DNA from: Streptomyces coffeae
Lineage (GTDB): Bacteria > Actinomycetota > Actinomycetes > Streptomycetales > Streptomycetaceae
DNA: 64,000 nucleotides
Direction of reading: 5' to 3'
NCBI RefSeq assembly: GCF_016741875.1
Contig: NZ_JAERRF010000003.1
Coordinates: 372,001-436,000, forward strand
Part shown: positions 44,481 to 53,094 of the stretch, piece after piece
Layout of the letters: every line of letters begins with the position of its first letter
Numbering within the stretch: the stretch's first letter is position 1
The notes under the pieces: generated by a model
What the model was told of the DNA's origin: nothing
The model's input: the letters and a program-made list of their open reading frames with translations, nothing else
The model's database searches: none
Program-made: the position numbers and the translations under genes

Positions 44481-44512
44481 ACCCTACAACCTGTCGCATC
44501 GAGGCTTAGATT
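44481..44512. promoter_or_regulatory. Divergent leaderless promoters of mocR-type gene and ahpD-like gene
   Basis: On the minus strand TAGGGT (44481-44486) lies 8 nt before the ATG at 44472. On the plus strand TAGATT (44507-44512) lies 7 nt before the ATG at 44520. Neither gene has a Shine-Dalgarno sequence. The two -10 boxes are only 20 bp apart, so both promoters share one control region. Confidence 0.5.
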
Positions 44513-44519
44513 CATCGCT

Positions 44520-45017
44520 ATGACATCAACGACGACGGCGACAACAGCAGCGACCACGGCGACCGGAACCCGCCCCGCGCGGGTCGACTTCGCCAAGGCG
44601 GCGCCCAAGGCGTTCAAAGCCCTCATCGGTCTGGACGCCGCCGCGCGGGAGGGCCTGGACCCGGCCCTGGTGGAGCTGGTGCAGATCCGTTCCTCACAGC
44701 TGAACCACTGCGCCTACTGCCTCCATATGCACACCACCGACGCCCACAAGGCGGGCGAGGCACTTGAGCGGATCAACCTGGTGGGGGTCTGGGAGGAGGC
44801 GGGCGAGGCCGGCTTCTACACCGAGAAGGAGCAGGCCGCCCTCGCGCTCACCGAGGCGGTCACCCTGCTGCCGGGCGGTGTCCCGGACGAGGTCTACGAG
44901 CGGGCCGCCCGCCACTTCGGGGAGGCCGAGCTCGCCCAGCTCATCGCGCTGATCTTCACCATCAACGCCTGGAACCGGATCGCGGTGACCACCCACAAGG
45001 TGCCCGGCAAGGGCTGA
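44520..45017 (+). CDS. AhpD-like carboxymuconolactone decarboxylase family protein
   Basis: 165 residues from an ATG at 44520; the first 17 residues are Thr/Ala-rich. The redox motif NHCAYCLHMHT holds C64, C67 and H71, the AhpD active site, preceded by a glutamate in LVELVQIRSSQ. Such small helical proteins act as alkylhydroperoxidases or disulphide reductases. It is probably activated or repressed by the divergent MocR-type regulator. A strong terminator follows. Confidence 0.92.
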   Translation: MTSTTTATTAATTATGTRPARVDFAKAAPKAFKALIGLDAAAREGLDPALVELVQIRSSQLNHCAYCLHMHTTDAHKAGEALERINLVGVWEEAGEAGFYTEKEQAALALTEAVTLLPGGVPDEVYERAARHFGEAELAQLIALIFTINAWNRIAVTTHKVPGKG

Positions 45018-45029
45018 CGGCAGCAAAAC

Positions 45030-45054
45030 GGGGGAGCGGCGGTGCCGCTCCCCC
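45030..45054 (+). terminator. Terminator after ahpD-like gene
   Basis: GGGGGAGCGGC (45030-45040) and GCCGCTCCCCC (45044-45054) form a perfect 11-bp stem with a 3-base loop, 13 nt after the stop. Confidence 0.75.
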
Positions 45055-45090
45055 GCCGGCTTCGCGATACGGCGTCGCGGAGCCGTGAGG

Positions 45091-46563
45091 TCAGCCGGTG
45101 AGGCGGGCCATCCACGTCTCGACGTCATCGGCCCGGCGCGGCAGCGCGGCCGACAGATTGCGGTTGCCGTCCTCCGTCACCAGGATGTCGTCCTCGATCC
45201 GGATGCCGATGCCGCGGTACTCCTCGGGCACGGTCAGGTCGTCGGCCTGGAAGTACAGACCCGGCTCGACCGTGAGGCACATCCCGGGCTCCAGGGTGCC
45301 GTCGACATAGGTCTCGGTGCGGGCCACGGCGCAGTCGTGCACGTCCATGCCGAGCATGTGGCCGGTGCCGTGGAGGGTCCAGCGGCGCTGGAGACCCAGC
45401 TCGAGCACCCGCTCGACCGGGCCCTCGACCAGGCCCCATTCGACCAGCTTGGTGGCCAGCACACGCTGGGCGGCGTCGTGGAAGTCGCGGTACTTGGCGC
45501 CCGGCTTGACCGCGGCGATGCCCGCTTCCTGCGCCTCGTACACCGCGTCGTAGATCGTGCGCTGGAGCGGGCTGAAGGTGCCGTTGATGGGCAGGGTGCG
45601 GGTGACATCGGCGGTGTAGAGGGTGTGGGTCTCCACGCCCGCGTCCAGCAGCAGCAGATCGCCGGAGCGGACCTGGCCGTCGTTGCGCACCCAGTGGAGG
45701 GTGGTGGCGTGCGGCCCGGCGGCGCAGATGGAGCCGTAGCCGACATCGTTGCCCTCCACCCGGGCCCTGAGGAAGAACGTTCCCTCGATGTAGCGCTCGG
45801 ACGTGGCCTCGGCCTTGTCCAGCACCTTGACGACGTCCTCGAAGCCGCGGACCGTCGAGTCCACGGCCGCCTGGAGCTGGCCGATCTCGAACTCGTCCTT
45901 GATCAGCCGCTGCTCGCTGAGGAAGACGCGCAGTTCCTCGTCGCGCTCACCGGTGACCTTGTCGGTCAGCGCGGCCTCGAGACCGGCGTCATGGCCGCGC
46001 ACGATACGGACCGGGCCGGTGGCGGCCTTCAGCTCGTCGGCGACCGTGCGCACGTCCTTCACCGGCACGCCGAACAGCCGCTCGGCCTCGGTGAGGCTGT
46101 TGCGCCGGCCGACCCACAGCTCACCCTGGCCGTCCAGCCAGAACTCGCCGTTCTCCCTGTCGGAGCGGGGCAGCAGATACAGCGTCGCGGTGTGGCCCTC
46201 GCCGCCCGCGTCCGGCTCCAGGACCAGGACGCCGTCCTCGGTCTGGTCGCCGGTGAGGTAGGTGTACTCGGTGGCGGCGCGGAACCGGAACTCCGTGTCA
46301 TTGGACCGGGTGCGGAGGTTGCCCGCGGGGATGACCAGGCGCTCGCCGGGGAAGCGCGCGGAGAGCGCGGCCCGGCGGCGGGCGGTGTGCGGAGCCTGCT
46401 CGACGGGCGCCAGGTCGTGCTGCTCGGTGTCCGCCCATCCGGACTTCATGTTCGCGGCGAGCTCATCGGAGACGCCCGGGTAAAGGCCGTTCTTCCGCTG
46501 CTTGATGGGCTGCTCCTCGGCCTCCGGGGTCTCCAGGGCTTCAGGAGTGTGCTCCTCGGTCAC
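45091..46563 (-). CDS. pepP: Aminopeptidase P family (M24B) metallopeptidase
   Basis: 490 residues from the GTG at 46563, which has GAGGAGG 5 nt upstream; an ATG at 46593 is an alternative. The creatinase-like N-terminal domain is followed by the pita-bread catalytic domain. The dimetal ligands are visible: two Asp in LLLLDAGVETHTLYTADVTRT, the His in HGTGHMLGMDVHD, and two Glu in TVEPGLYF and GIRIEDDILVT. It removes N-terminal residues that precede proline. Confidence 0.93.
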   Translation of the reverse strand: MTEEHTPEALETPEAEEQPIKQRKNGLYPGVSDELAANMKSGWADTEQHDLAPVEQAPHTARRRAALSARFPGERLVIPAGNLRTRSNDTEFRFRAATEYTYLTGDQTEDGVLVLEPDAGGEGHTATLYLLPRSDRENGEFWLDGQGELWVGRRNSLTEAERLFGVPVKDVRTVADELKAATGPVRIVRGHDAGLEAALTDKVTGERDEELRVFLSEQRLIKDEFEIGQLQAAVDSTVRGFEDVVKVLDKAEATSERYIEGTFFLRARVEGNDVGYGSICAAGPHATTLHWVRNDGQVRSGDLLLLDAGVETHTLYTADVTRTLPINGTFSPLQRTIYDAVYEAQEAGIAAVKPGAKYRDFHDAAQRVLATKLVEWGLVEGPVERVLELGLQRRWTLHGTGHMLGMDVHDCAVARTETYVDGTLEPGMCLTVEPGLYFQADDLTVPEEYRGIGIRIEDDILVTEDGNRNLSAALPRRADDVETWMARLTG

Positions 46564-46756
46564 GACATCCTCCTCGAACTGGACCTCTCCCATGGTAGGT
46601 GGGGGGACCCGACGGACGGGAGGGCGGAGAACGCCACGTCGCGCCGGTGCCACCGACGTCACCCGGCACGCGTTCGGGGGTTTCGGCGGCCCGGTCGCGG
46701 CGGAGGGCCCCGTCGCGGCGGACGGCTCAGCCGAAGCGGGGCGCGGTCGCAGCGGC

Positions 46757-48358
46757 TCAGTCGAAGCGGGCGGCGAGCAGGACCAGGTCCTCCGTACCGT
46801 CCCCGGCGTCCACACCCCCGGGCAGCATCGCGCGCAGCACATGGTCCAGCAGCGTCTCCGGGTCGCCGCGGACCGCCTTGGGCGCGCTCGCGGCGGCTGC
46901 CTGGAGCCGGGCGAAGGCGCGGTCCATGGGCTCTCCGGTGCGGTGCAGCAGCCCGTCGCTGTAGAAGAGGAGCGTTTCTCCACAGGCGGGTTCCAGCTCC
47001 ACACTCGGAGCCTCCCAGCAGGAGAGCATCCCCAGCGGCGCGGACAGCGTGGTCTCCACGAACTCGGTGCGCCGCTCACCGGTGATCAGCGGTGGGCAGT
47101 GTCCGGCCCCGGCCAGCACCACCCGGCGCGGCCCGGGCTCGCAGTACGCGAACAGGGCGGTCGCGGAGCGGGCGGGTTCGGTGAGGCGCAGCAGCAGTTC
47201 GAGATCGGAGAGGACGGCGACCGGATCCTCGCCCTCCATCACCGCGTACGCGCGCAGGGAGGCTCGCAGCCGCCCCATCGCGACCACGGCGCTCGGCCCG
47301 GTGCCGGTCACCCCGCCGACCGAGAGCCCGAGCGCGCCGTCGGGCAGCGGCAGCGCGTCGTACCAGTCCCCGCCGCCGTACGGGCCGGGGTGGTGGCGGA
47401 CGGCGAGCCGGACGCCGGGGACCCGGGGCAGCCGGGTGGGCAGCAGCTCCTCCTGGACGGTCGCCACGGCGGCGCGGGCCCGGCCGAGCTCGAGGAGGCG
47501 GACGAGATGGGCGGCGGCGTAACGGCAGTACAAGCCCACCAGATGACGCTGCCGCTCTCCGGGTTCGGCGGGTTCGTCGTAGAGCCAGGCGGCGGCGCCG
47601 AGCCGTCCGGCGGGGCGGGCGGCGCCCACGGCGGCCGCGATCCCCGGTACGCCCTCGGCGGCGCGGGCCAGGCGGTGACGGACGGGACCGGACGCGCTCA
47701 TCACGGGGTCGCCCGGAGCGCCCGGGTCCGCGGTGGCGACCGCACTGGTGACCGTGCCCGCGTCGGGTGCGGGGGAGGGCATCACCCTGCCCGGCGGCGT
47801 GACGGCGCCGGGGTCTTCGGGGCCGGGGAAGGCGTCCAGTGGTACGGCGTAGCTGGCGGCGAAGCCGAGGCGGGCCGCCACTTCACGGTGGCGGGGGTCG
47901 AGATCGGCCTCGCCCGCGATGTCGGGATGGGTGACATCGGCGTGCCGCTCACCGTCCGGCTCGGGGAGCCCGTCGAGCAGATGGCCGGCGGAGGCGGAAC
48001 CGCGCGGGATCGTCTCGATCTGGCCGAGGTCGGCGTGGCCGAGACCGAGGCCGACGGTGGTCACCGGGCCGAGCCCGTCGGCCGGTTCGAGCGCCACCAG
48101 CCCGCGCTGGGCACCCACCAGGGCGGCACCCGCGCGCAGCAGCTCGTGCAGCGCGTCGTCGAGCGTGTCGGTGCGGGCCAGCCGCTCGGTCAGCTCATGG
48201 AGGGTGGTGAGGTCCGACACCCAGCCGGCGAGGCGGTCCTGAACACCCGGACCGGGGTCCGGAGCGGCGGGAGGCGGCGCAATGGGGTCGGCAGTTTGCG
48301 TGGGCGCCGGGAGGGAAGAATCGATTCCAGCCACTTTCGGCAGGCGGGGGGAGTTCAT
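46757..48358 (-). CDS. SpoIIE-type PP2C serine phosphatase with GAF-like sensor
   Basis: 533 residues from the ATG at 48358; no strong ribosome binding site is seen. A Pro-rich start is followed by a GAF-like domain (about 45-280) interrupted by a Pro/Ala-rich insertion. The PP2C core begins near 305: QEELLPTRLPRVPGVRLAVRHHPGPYGGGDWYDALPLPDG, where canonical GGDWYD holds the metal Asp. GVTGTGPSA replaces the usual GDVxGxG, so one metal ligand is Thr rather than Asp. LFYSDGLLHR and GTEDLVLLAARFD close the domain. It probably dephosphorylates STAS anti-sigma antagonists. Confidence 0.9.
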   Translation of the reverse strand: MNSPRLPKVAGIDSSLPAPTQTADPIAPPPAAPDPGPGVQDRLAGWVSDLTTLHELTERLARTDTLDDALHELLRAGAALVGAQRGLVALEPADGLGPVTTVGLGLGHADLGQIETIPRGSASAGHLLDGLPEPDGERHADVTHPDIAGEADLDPRHREVAARLGFAASYAVPLDAFPGPEDPGAVTPPGRVMPSPAPDAGTVTSAVATADPGAPGDPVMSASGPVRHRLARAAEGVPGIAAAVGAARPAGRLGAAAWLYDEPAEPGERQRHLVGLYCRYAAAHLVRLLELGRARAAVATVQEELLPTRLPRVPGVRLAVRHHPGPYGGGDWYDALPLPDGALGLSVGGVTGTGPSAVVAMGRLRASLRAYAVMEGEDPVAVLSDLELLLRLTEPARSATALFAYCEPGPRRVVLAGAGHCPPLITGERRTEFVETTLSAPLGMLSCWEAPSVELEPACGETLLFYSDGLLHRTGEPMDRAFARLQAAAASAPKAVRGDPETLLDHVLRAMLPGGVDAGDGTEDLVLLAARFD

Positions 48359-48925
48359 GGCCCGCTGCTTTCGCCCGCCGCGTCCGGCTTGCTCAATAGC
48401 ATCGCAAACCCCCTGTCGTGCTGCGCCGCTACTGTGCCGCTACTGTCTCCAGATGTACACGCACCGAAGAGGCGATGTCCAGCATTGTCCGGGTGGTCTT
48501 GTTGGTGTCTGGGGGGAATTGAACTTGGCTGAAAAAAAGTCGTTAGGCTGTCAATTTGGGGTCGACTGACGTCAATCGACAGCGCGTCGTCTCCACCGCG
48601 GCGGGTACACATCGGGAAGGGGCGGGGGGCAGTTCGTTTCGCCCCGGAACCCCGCGGCCGGTCCAAGCGTCATAGACGACAACGGCCGCGCCCATCCCCG
48701 AGTGGCGAGGAAACGCACCACCAGGACGGCAAGCGCCATGCGCGCGCCACCCCTCGCCACGTTCCACGCTCGGCCTGCGGCGTGATGCGCTGCCTTGTAC
48801 GCGCAGTGACTTGTGATCCACGTGCTGTGACGGGCCGAACGATGCCGTACAGCGCCACGTAGTGCCATGTAGTGCGAAGTGCGACGGATACAGCCCTCGG
48901 CGTTAACGGAAAGGAACGAGCGCTC
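48359..48925. other. 567-bp gap between SpoIIE-type gene and prim-pol-like gene
   Basis: No gene recognised. A possible rightward promoter has TTGAAC (48519-48524), 19 bp, TAGGCT (48544-48549), next to an A-run at 48531-48538 that is unusual for this genome. What it would drive is unclear, since the next gene starts 380 bp on. Confidence 0.4.
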
Positions 48926-49600
48926 ATGCGCGAGATCCTCGGAAGGCGACGCAAGTTCTCGCTGCGGCGTGGCGCACGCTCGCCGCTGCTCCGCGCGGCG
49001 CTCACCTGCGCCACCGAGTGGCAGTGGCCCGTCCTGCCGGGCATCGGCCTCCAGCCCGGTGGCGGACGGTCACGGGTGTGCGGCTGTCCCGACCCGGACT
49101 GCGTGGTGCCGGGCGGCCACCCGTTCGACCCCGTGCTCCTCGCCGCCACCACCGACCCGCGCATGGTGCGCTGGTGGTGGACCAACCGCCCCACCGCTCC
49201 CCTGCTGCTGGCCACCGGGGGGCGCGGCCCCTGCGCGGTGAGCCTGCCCGCTGTCGCCGGGGCGCGGGCGCTGGCCGACTTCGACCGGGCGGGGGTACGG
49301 CTCGGCCCGGTGGTCGCCACACCCACCCGCTGGTCGCTGCTGGTGGCTCCGTACTCCCTCGAAGAGCTCGGCGAACTGCTGAACGGCCAGGACTGGGTGC
49401 CCAGCTCGCTGCGGTTCCACGGCGAGGGCGGCTATCTGGTGCTGCCGCCGTCCCAGGTCGGCGCGGGGCGGGTGCGCTGGGAGCGCGCGCCGCTGCGGCG
49501 CGGCGGGCGGCCCTGGCTGCCGGAGGTGTCCGCTGTGGTGGACGCCCTGGTGGAGGCGAGTAGCAGCGCGCCCGACGGGGGCAGCCGACTGGCCTACTGA
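48926..49600 (+). CDS. Prim-pol domain-like protein lacking catalytic residues
   Basis: 224 residues from the ATG at 48926 (GGAAAGGAACG upstream). The order of segments resembles the bifunctional primase/polymerase N-terminal domain: CATEWQWPVLPG, a Cys-rich stretch VCGCPDPDC, TTDPRMVRWWWTNRP, CAVSLPA, ATPTRWSLLVAP, and GYLVLPPSQV. The strand that normally carries the DxD metal site reads AVSLPA, and the GGxHxxF strand reads TRWSLLV. The catalytic Asp and His are therefore missing, and the protein is probably a binding or regulatory relative. A catalytic-looking relative is at 62550-63572. Confidence 0.72.
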   Translation: MREILGRRRKFSLRRGARSPLLRAALTCATEWQWPVLPGIGLQPGGGRSRVCGCPDPDCVVPGGHPFDPVLLAATTDPRMVRWWWTNRPTAPLLLATGGRGPCAVSLPAVAGARALADFDRAGVRLGPVVATPTRWSLLVAPYSLEELGELLNGQDWVPSSLRFHGEGGYLVLPPSQVGAGRVRWERAPLRRGGRPWLPEVSAVVDALVEASSSAPDGGSRLAY

Positions 49601-49695
49601 GGCCGGGCCGTCGGCGGTACGGCTGCCCTGTCGGCGGACGTTCGCTGATGCAGCTGTGCGCATCCCTGCGCAACCGCACATTCACAGAAGGACAA

Positions 49696-49723
49696 ACGCG
49701 GTGGGGCGGCTGCCCCACCGCGT
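49696..49723 (+). terminator. Terminator after prim-pol-like gene
   Basis: ACGCGGTGGGGC (49696-49707) and GCCCCACCGCGT (49712-49723) form a perfect 12-bp stem with a GGCT loop. Confidence 0.75.
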
Positions 49724-49950
49724 CGCCGTTGTGTCAGTGCCCTCGTGTGTCGTGGTGTCCTTGTGCGCCCGAGGGGCGTGGACGGGGGCTCCGTGGGCCC
49801 TGGAGGCCGACTGCGCCGCGAGGGGCAACTCCCCTGGCGCCATAGCGTGTTGATCGCCCGTCGGGACCGCACCGGCCGACCGGGGTCCGCGCCGCCATGC
49901 GTCATGTCCGCCGTCGGTCTGCCGTCGCGTCCGGCTCCGGACATGGAAGC

Positions 49951-49994
49951 GCCCGGTCGCTGGCGACGGGGGATGCACCAGCGACCGGGCTTTT
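49951..49994 (+). terminator. Hairpin with T tract (Rho-independent type)
   Basis: GCCCGGTCGCTGG (49951-49963) pairs perfectly with CCAGCGACCGGGC (49978-49990), followed at once by TTTT. It points rightward, but no annotated rightward gene ends near it; the preceding terminator already ends the upstream gene. It may end a small RNA. Confidence 0.7.
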
Positions 49995-50127
49995 AGAACC
50001 GTAACAAGAGATCGGCCGTTAGCAAATTCGATCGCGGATTTCCGGACGCGTACTTCCAGGCCGTAACGGTGAGTTGTGAGCAGGGTCACGTGTGCCGGAC
50101 GGGGGTGTCACCGCCCGGCCGTGACGG

Positions 50128-51096
50128 TCAGCTCAGCGTCACCTGACGGTTGGTGAGACCACCGCGGGCACGCCGCTGCTCGGGTGTCAGCGGGGTGTCG
50201 GAGGCGAGTGCCTCACCGAGCCGCTCGGCCAGTTCCTGGGCGGGCTTCTCGGTGTCCTCGGCGCGCATCCCGGTGGGCAGGTCCCACACCGGGACGGTGA
50301 GTCCGTGGGCCCGGAACGAGCCCACCAGCCGGGTGTTCTCGCCGAGCGAGGAGGCGCCGGCGGCGTGCAGCCGGGCGAGTGCGTCCAGCAGCTTCTCCTC
50401 CGAGTGCGACATCACCCAGCGCAGGTGGTTCTTCTCCGGGGTCCGGCACCAGTAGGCGGCGTCCACACCGGAGAGCCGGGCGGTCGGGATGGCGGCCGCA
50501 TTGGCTCGTTCCAGGGACGCGGCGACCTCCCCGCTCGCGTTCGCGGCGTCCTCGACCCAGAACTCGAAACCCTCGTGCAGGGTCGGCGTGAAAGTGCCCT
50601 TCGGGTCGAGCAGATCCTGAAGCCGCGGACCGTCGCCGGGCGCCCGCTCGGCGGAGACCGGAGTGCCGGGTTCGGCGGTCAGCGCGCGGCGCAGGGTGTC
50701 GGCGAGGTCGCGGCTGATGTCGCCGGAAGGGGTGTCGTTCTGGAGGCCGATCAGCACCGCGCCGCTGTCGCGGCGCAGCGCCGGCCAGGCCATGGGCAGC
50801 ACGGTCGCGAGGGTGACCGACGGTACGCCCTCGGGCAGCCCCTCGGCCAGGCTCAGTTCGACGGTGGCGGCGGGCACCAGCTCGCGCAGGGCCACCCAGT
50901 CGCATTCGCCGGGGAGTCCTTCGAAGGGGCGCTGCACCAGTTCGGTGACGGCGTGGGCGGCTTCCCTGCCGTGACAGGCTTTGTAACGACGGCCCGAGCC
51001 ACAGGGGCAGGGCTCGCGCGCGCCCACCACGGGGATGTCGCCCGTCGTGGCCCGGGGGGCTGCGGCCTTCGTCTGGGGGCGGCGCTTCTTGGCCAT
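50128..51096 (-). CDS. SEC-C motif protein, DUF5926 family
   Basis: 322 residues from the ATG at 51096. A basic start (MAKKRRPQTKAAAP) is followed by the zinc-binding SEC-C motif PCPCGSGRRYKACHG with C30, C32, C41 and H42. The rest is an alpha/beta domain typical of actinobacterial DUF5926. SEC-C motifs occur in SecA and ribosome-associated proteins, so binding to a protein or RNA partner is likely. No enzymatic motif is seen. Confidence 0.88.
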   Translation of the reverse strand: MAKKRRPQTKAAAPRATTGDIPVVGAREPCPCGSGRRYKACHGREAAHAVTELVQRPFEGLPGECDWVALRELVPAATVELSLAEGLPEGVPSVTLATVLPMAWPALRRDSGAVLIGLQNDTPSGDISRDLADTLRRALTAEPGTPVSAERAPGDGPRLQDLLDPKGTFTPTLHEGFEFWVEDAANASGEVAASLERANAAAIPTARLSGVDAAYWCRTPEKNHLRWVMSHSEEKLLDALARLHAAGASSLGENTRLVGSFRAHGLTVPVWDLPTGMRAEDTEKPAQELAERLGEALASDTPLTPEQRRARGGLTNRQVTLS

Positions 51097-51192
51097 GGCG
51101 TGGCTGTCTCCCGATCGTGCGGCAGGGCTTGCTCGTACGGGCGCGAGCCTAGCCCTTTGGCCGAACCTCGTCGGCGCGATGGGCCGCGTCGG

Positions 51193-51990
51193 TTACGCGA
51201 GCTCGTCCAGATCGGCGAAGCCCAGCTCGCGGTCGAAATCGGGATCGATGTCCATGTCGGCTTGCGGCGCCCCCGGGGCGGCCGGCCGCGGAACGAGGTC
51301 CGCCCGTGGAGCGACGTCCGCGTCGGTGGCCCGCTCGAGATCGGCCCGCTCGATCTCCGGCGCGATGTCCGGAGCGATGTCCGGAGCGAGCTCGGGGCCG
51401 AGGCCGTTCGCCGGCCCCGCGGTCAGCTGCGGGTCCAGGTCGGCCCGGAGCGTGACCCGTTTCATAAAACCGTCGTCAACCGGAAGAAGCGCCCATACCG
51501 TGACTTCGCCGACGCCGTCCCGGACGCCCCAGTCGTCGGCCAGCGATCGGATGATGTTGAGACCACGGCCACCGCGCGCGGTGATGGAGGGTTTGGCCGG
51601 AAGAGGTCTTGTGGGTCCGCCGCCATCCGTGACTTCGACGGTCAGCCGCTCGTCCTCGTCCACGCTCCAGGCCGCCCGGACCGTGTCGTCACCATGGTCG
51701 GAACGCCATGGGCGGCCATGACGCCATGCGTTGCTGAGCAATTCCGAAAGGATCAATACAGCGTCGTCTATGACCGATTCCGATACCCCAGTCCTGCCCA
51801 AATCGCCACGCATCCATTGTCTTGCCGCGCGGACACCCGCAGGACCATGGGGTACGGCCATGGTCGACGACGTCGGCACCTGCCGTGCCACCACCAACGC
51901 CACCCCCGAGACCTCCTTAGCCCCACGCCACGGGATGGATGCCCCAATGGGCTGGAGCGGAAACAGGCCAAGTGGCATCGTGTGACGCAC
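51193..51990 (-). CDS. ATP-binding regulatory protein (RsbW-like HATPase) with acidic tail
   Basis: 265 residues; start taken as the GTG at 51990, with ATG at 51978 possible (MPLGLFPLQPIGASIPWRG). The GHKL ATPase domain spans about 35-180: N box LSELLSNAWRHG, G1 VTDGGGPTRPL, and ARGGRGLNIIRSLADDWG. The C-terminal 80 residues are acidic, Pro/Ala-rich, with a repeated PDIAP motif (APDIAPDIAPEIE). This class is abundant in Streptomyces and acts as anti-sigma factor kinases or partners of SpoIIE phosphatases. No sigma factor is adjacent. Confidence 0.87.
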   Translation of the reverse strand: MRHTMPLGLFPLQPIGASIPWRGAKEVSGVALVVARQVPTSSTMAVPHGPAGVRAARQWMRGDLGRTGVSESVIDDAVLILSELLSNAWRHGRPWRSDHGDDTVRAAWSVDEDERLTVEVTDGGGPTRPLPAKPSITARGGRGLNIIRSLADDWGVRDGVGEVTVWALLPVDDGFMKRVTLRADLDPQLTAGPANGLGPELAPDIAPDIAPEIERADLERATDADVAPRADLVPRPAAPGAPQADMDIDPDFDRELGFADLDELA

Positions 51991-52043
51991 TCGTCACGAT
52001 CGAATGCGTACCGAACGCGCCGGTGCACGCCGTGTCATGCCCA

Positions 52044-52877
52044 CTATGTACGGCCGAGTTGAGACAGAACCTGTTTGGGGCGATTGGTAATCACCGCATC
52101 GACCCCGAGCTCGACGCACAGGTTCACATCCTCCGGCTGATCGACGGTCCAGACGTGCACTCGGTGCCCCATGCGCTGCAAGCGCTCCACGTAGCCCGGG
52201 TGGTTCCGCACGATCCGGATGCTCGGCCCCGCGATCCGCACCCCCGGCGGCAGTTGCCCGTCCCGGTGGCGCGGCAGCATGAACTGCATCAGGAAGACGG
52301 TGGGCAGGGTGGGGGCCGCGGCCCGTACCCGGTGCAGCGAACGCGCCGAGAAGCTCATCACCCGCACGGGCGAGGGCCCCTCGGGCGGCGGTGCGTCCAG
52401 GCCGTACCGGCGCAGCAGGGTGAGCAGCCGCTCCTCGACCTGGCCGGCCCATCGGGTGGGATGTTTGGTTTCGATCGCCAGTTCGATCGGGCGCTCGGCG
52501 TCCCGGACCAGCGCCAGCAGCCGGTCCAGGGTGAGCACCGAGGTGGAGTCGCGGTGGTCTCGGTCCGGCGCCTCCTTGTCGGTGGCCTGGCCCTTCCAGG
52601 AGCCGAAGTCCAGCGCGGCGAGATCGGAGAGCTCGAGCGCGGAGACCGCGCCCCGGCCGTTGGAGGTGCGGTTGACGCGGCGGTCGTGCACGCAGACCAG
52701 ATGGCCGTCGGCGGTCAGCCGGACATCGCATTCCAGGGCGTCGGCGCCGTCCTCGATCGCTCGGCGGTACGCGGCCAGGGTGTGCTCCGGTGCGTCCTCG
52801 GAGGATCCGCGGTGGGCGACGACGGACACGGTGTGCGGACCGGGGCGGATGTCCCGGGCAGGGCGCGCATAGGTCAC
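52044..52877 (-). CDS. Glycerophosphodiester phosphodiesterase
   Basis: 277 residues from the GTG at 52877. The TIM-barrel GDPD motifs are intact: VVAHRGSSEDAPEHTLAAY with the catalytic His and Arg, ALECDVRLTADGHLVCVHD with the metal Glu/Asp and second His, and IELAIETKHP. The C-terminal VHVWTVDQPEDVNLCVELGVDAVITNRP is also typical. It hydrolyses glycerophosphodiesters to glycerol-3-phosphate and an alcohol. There is no signal peptide, so it is intracellular. Confidence 0.93.
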   Translation of the reverse strand: MTYARPARDIRPGPHTVSVVAHRGSSEDAPEHTLAAYRRAIEDGADALECDVRLTADGHLVCVHDRRVNRTSNGRGAVSALELSDLAALDFGSWKGQATDKEAPDRDHRDSTSVLTLDRLLALVRDAERPIELAIETKHPTRWAGQVEERLLTLLRRYGLDAPPPEGPSPVRVMSFSARSLHRVRAAAPTLPTVFLMQFMLPRHRDGQLPPGVRIAGPSIRIVRNHPGYVERLQRMGHRVHVWTVDQPEDVNLCVELGVDAVITNRPKQVLSQLGRT

Positions 52878-53094
52878 CGCGTTATGGTGCCACCGCCCGG
52901 TGTGAGCCGGTGGACGTGGCCCCGTCGATCCTTGTCCGGAATGGCGGCAGGGCGATTTGTCCGGGATAAAGGGTGGTAGTCCACCGGGCCACCGCTCCTT
53001 ACGGCCGTCTGACGCGCCGTGGGAAAAGCTGACGACGGTAATGCGTAAGCGTGGGCCGTCATGAAAGAACTGTCGTGCACCTGAGGAGACAGCT

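Larger units (their letters stand above)
49601..50127. other. 527-bp gene-free region between convergent genes
   Basis: No gene recognised. It contains two strong hairpins (49696-49723 and 49951-49994), an 18-bp near-palindrome AAATTCGATCGCGGATTT (50024-50041), and a CRP-like GTGAGCAGGGTCAC (50076-50089) that fits GTG-N6-GNCAC. The AT-rich patch at 49990-50045 stands out. The minus-strand frame from 50089 has no recognisable domain. Confidence 0.5.

Noticed and set aside
49682..50089. 135-codon minus-strand gene in the gap next to the SEC-C protein gene
   Set aside because: It runs through two strong hairpins, has Arg/Thr-rich low-quality composition in its second half and no homologous look.
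50076..50089. CRP operator controlling a gene
   Set aside because: The motif fits GTG-N6-GNCAC, but it lies between convergent genes with no promoter or gene start close by; chance occurrence is likely.
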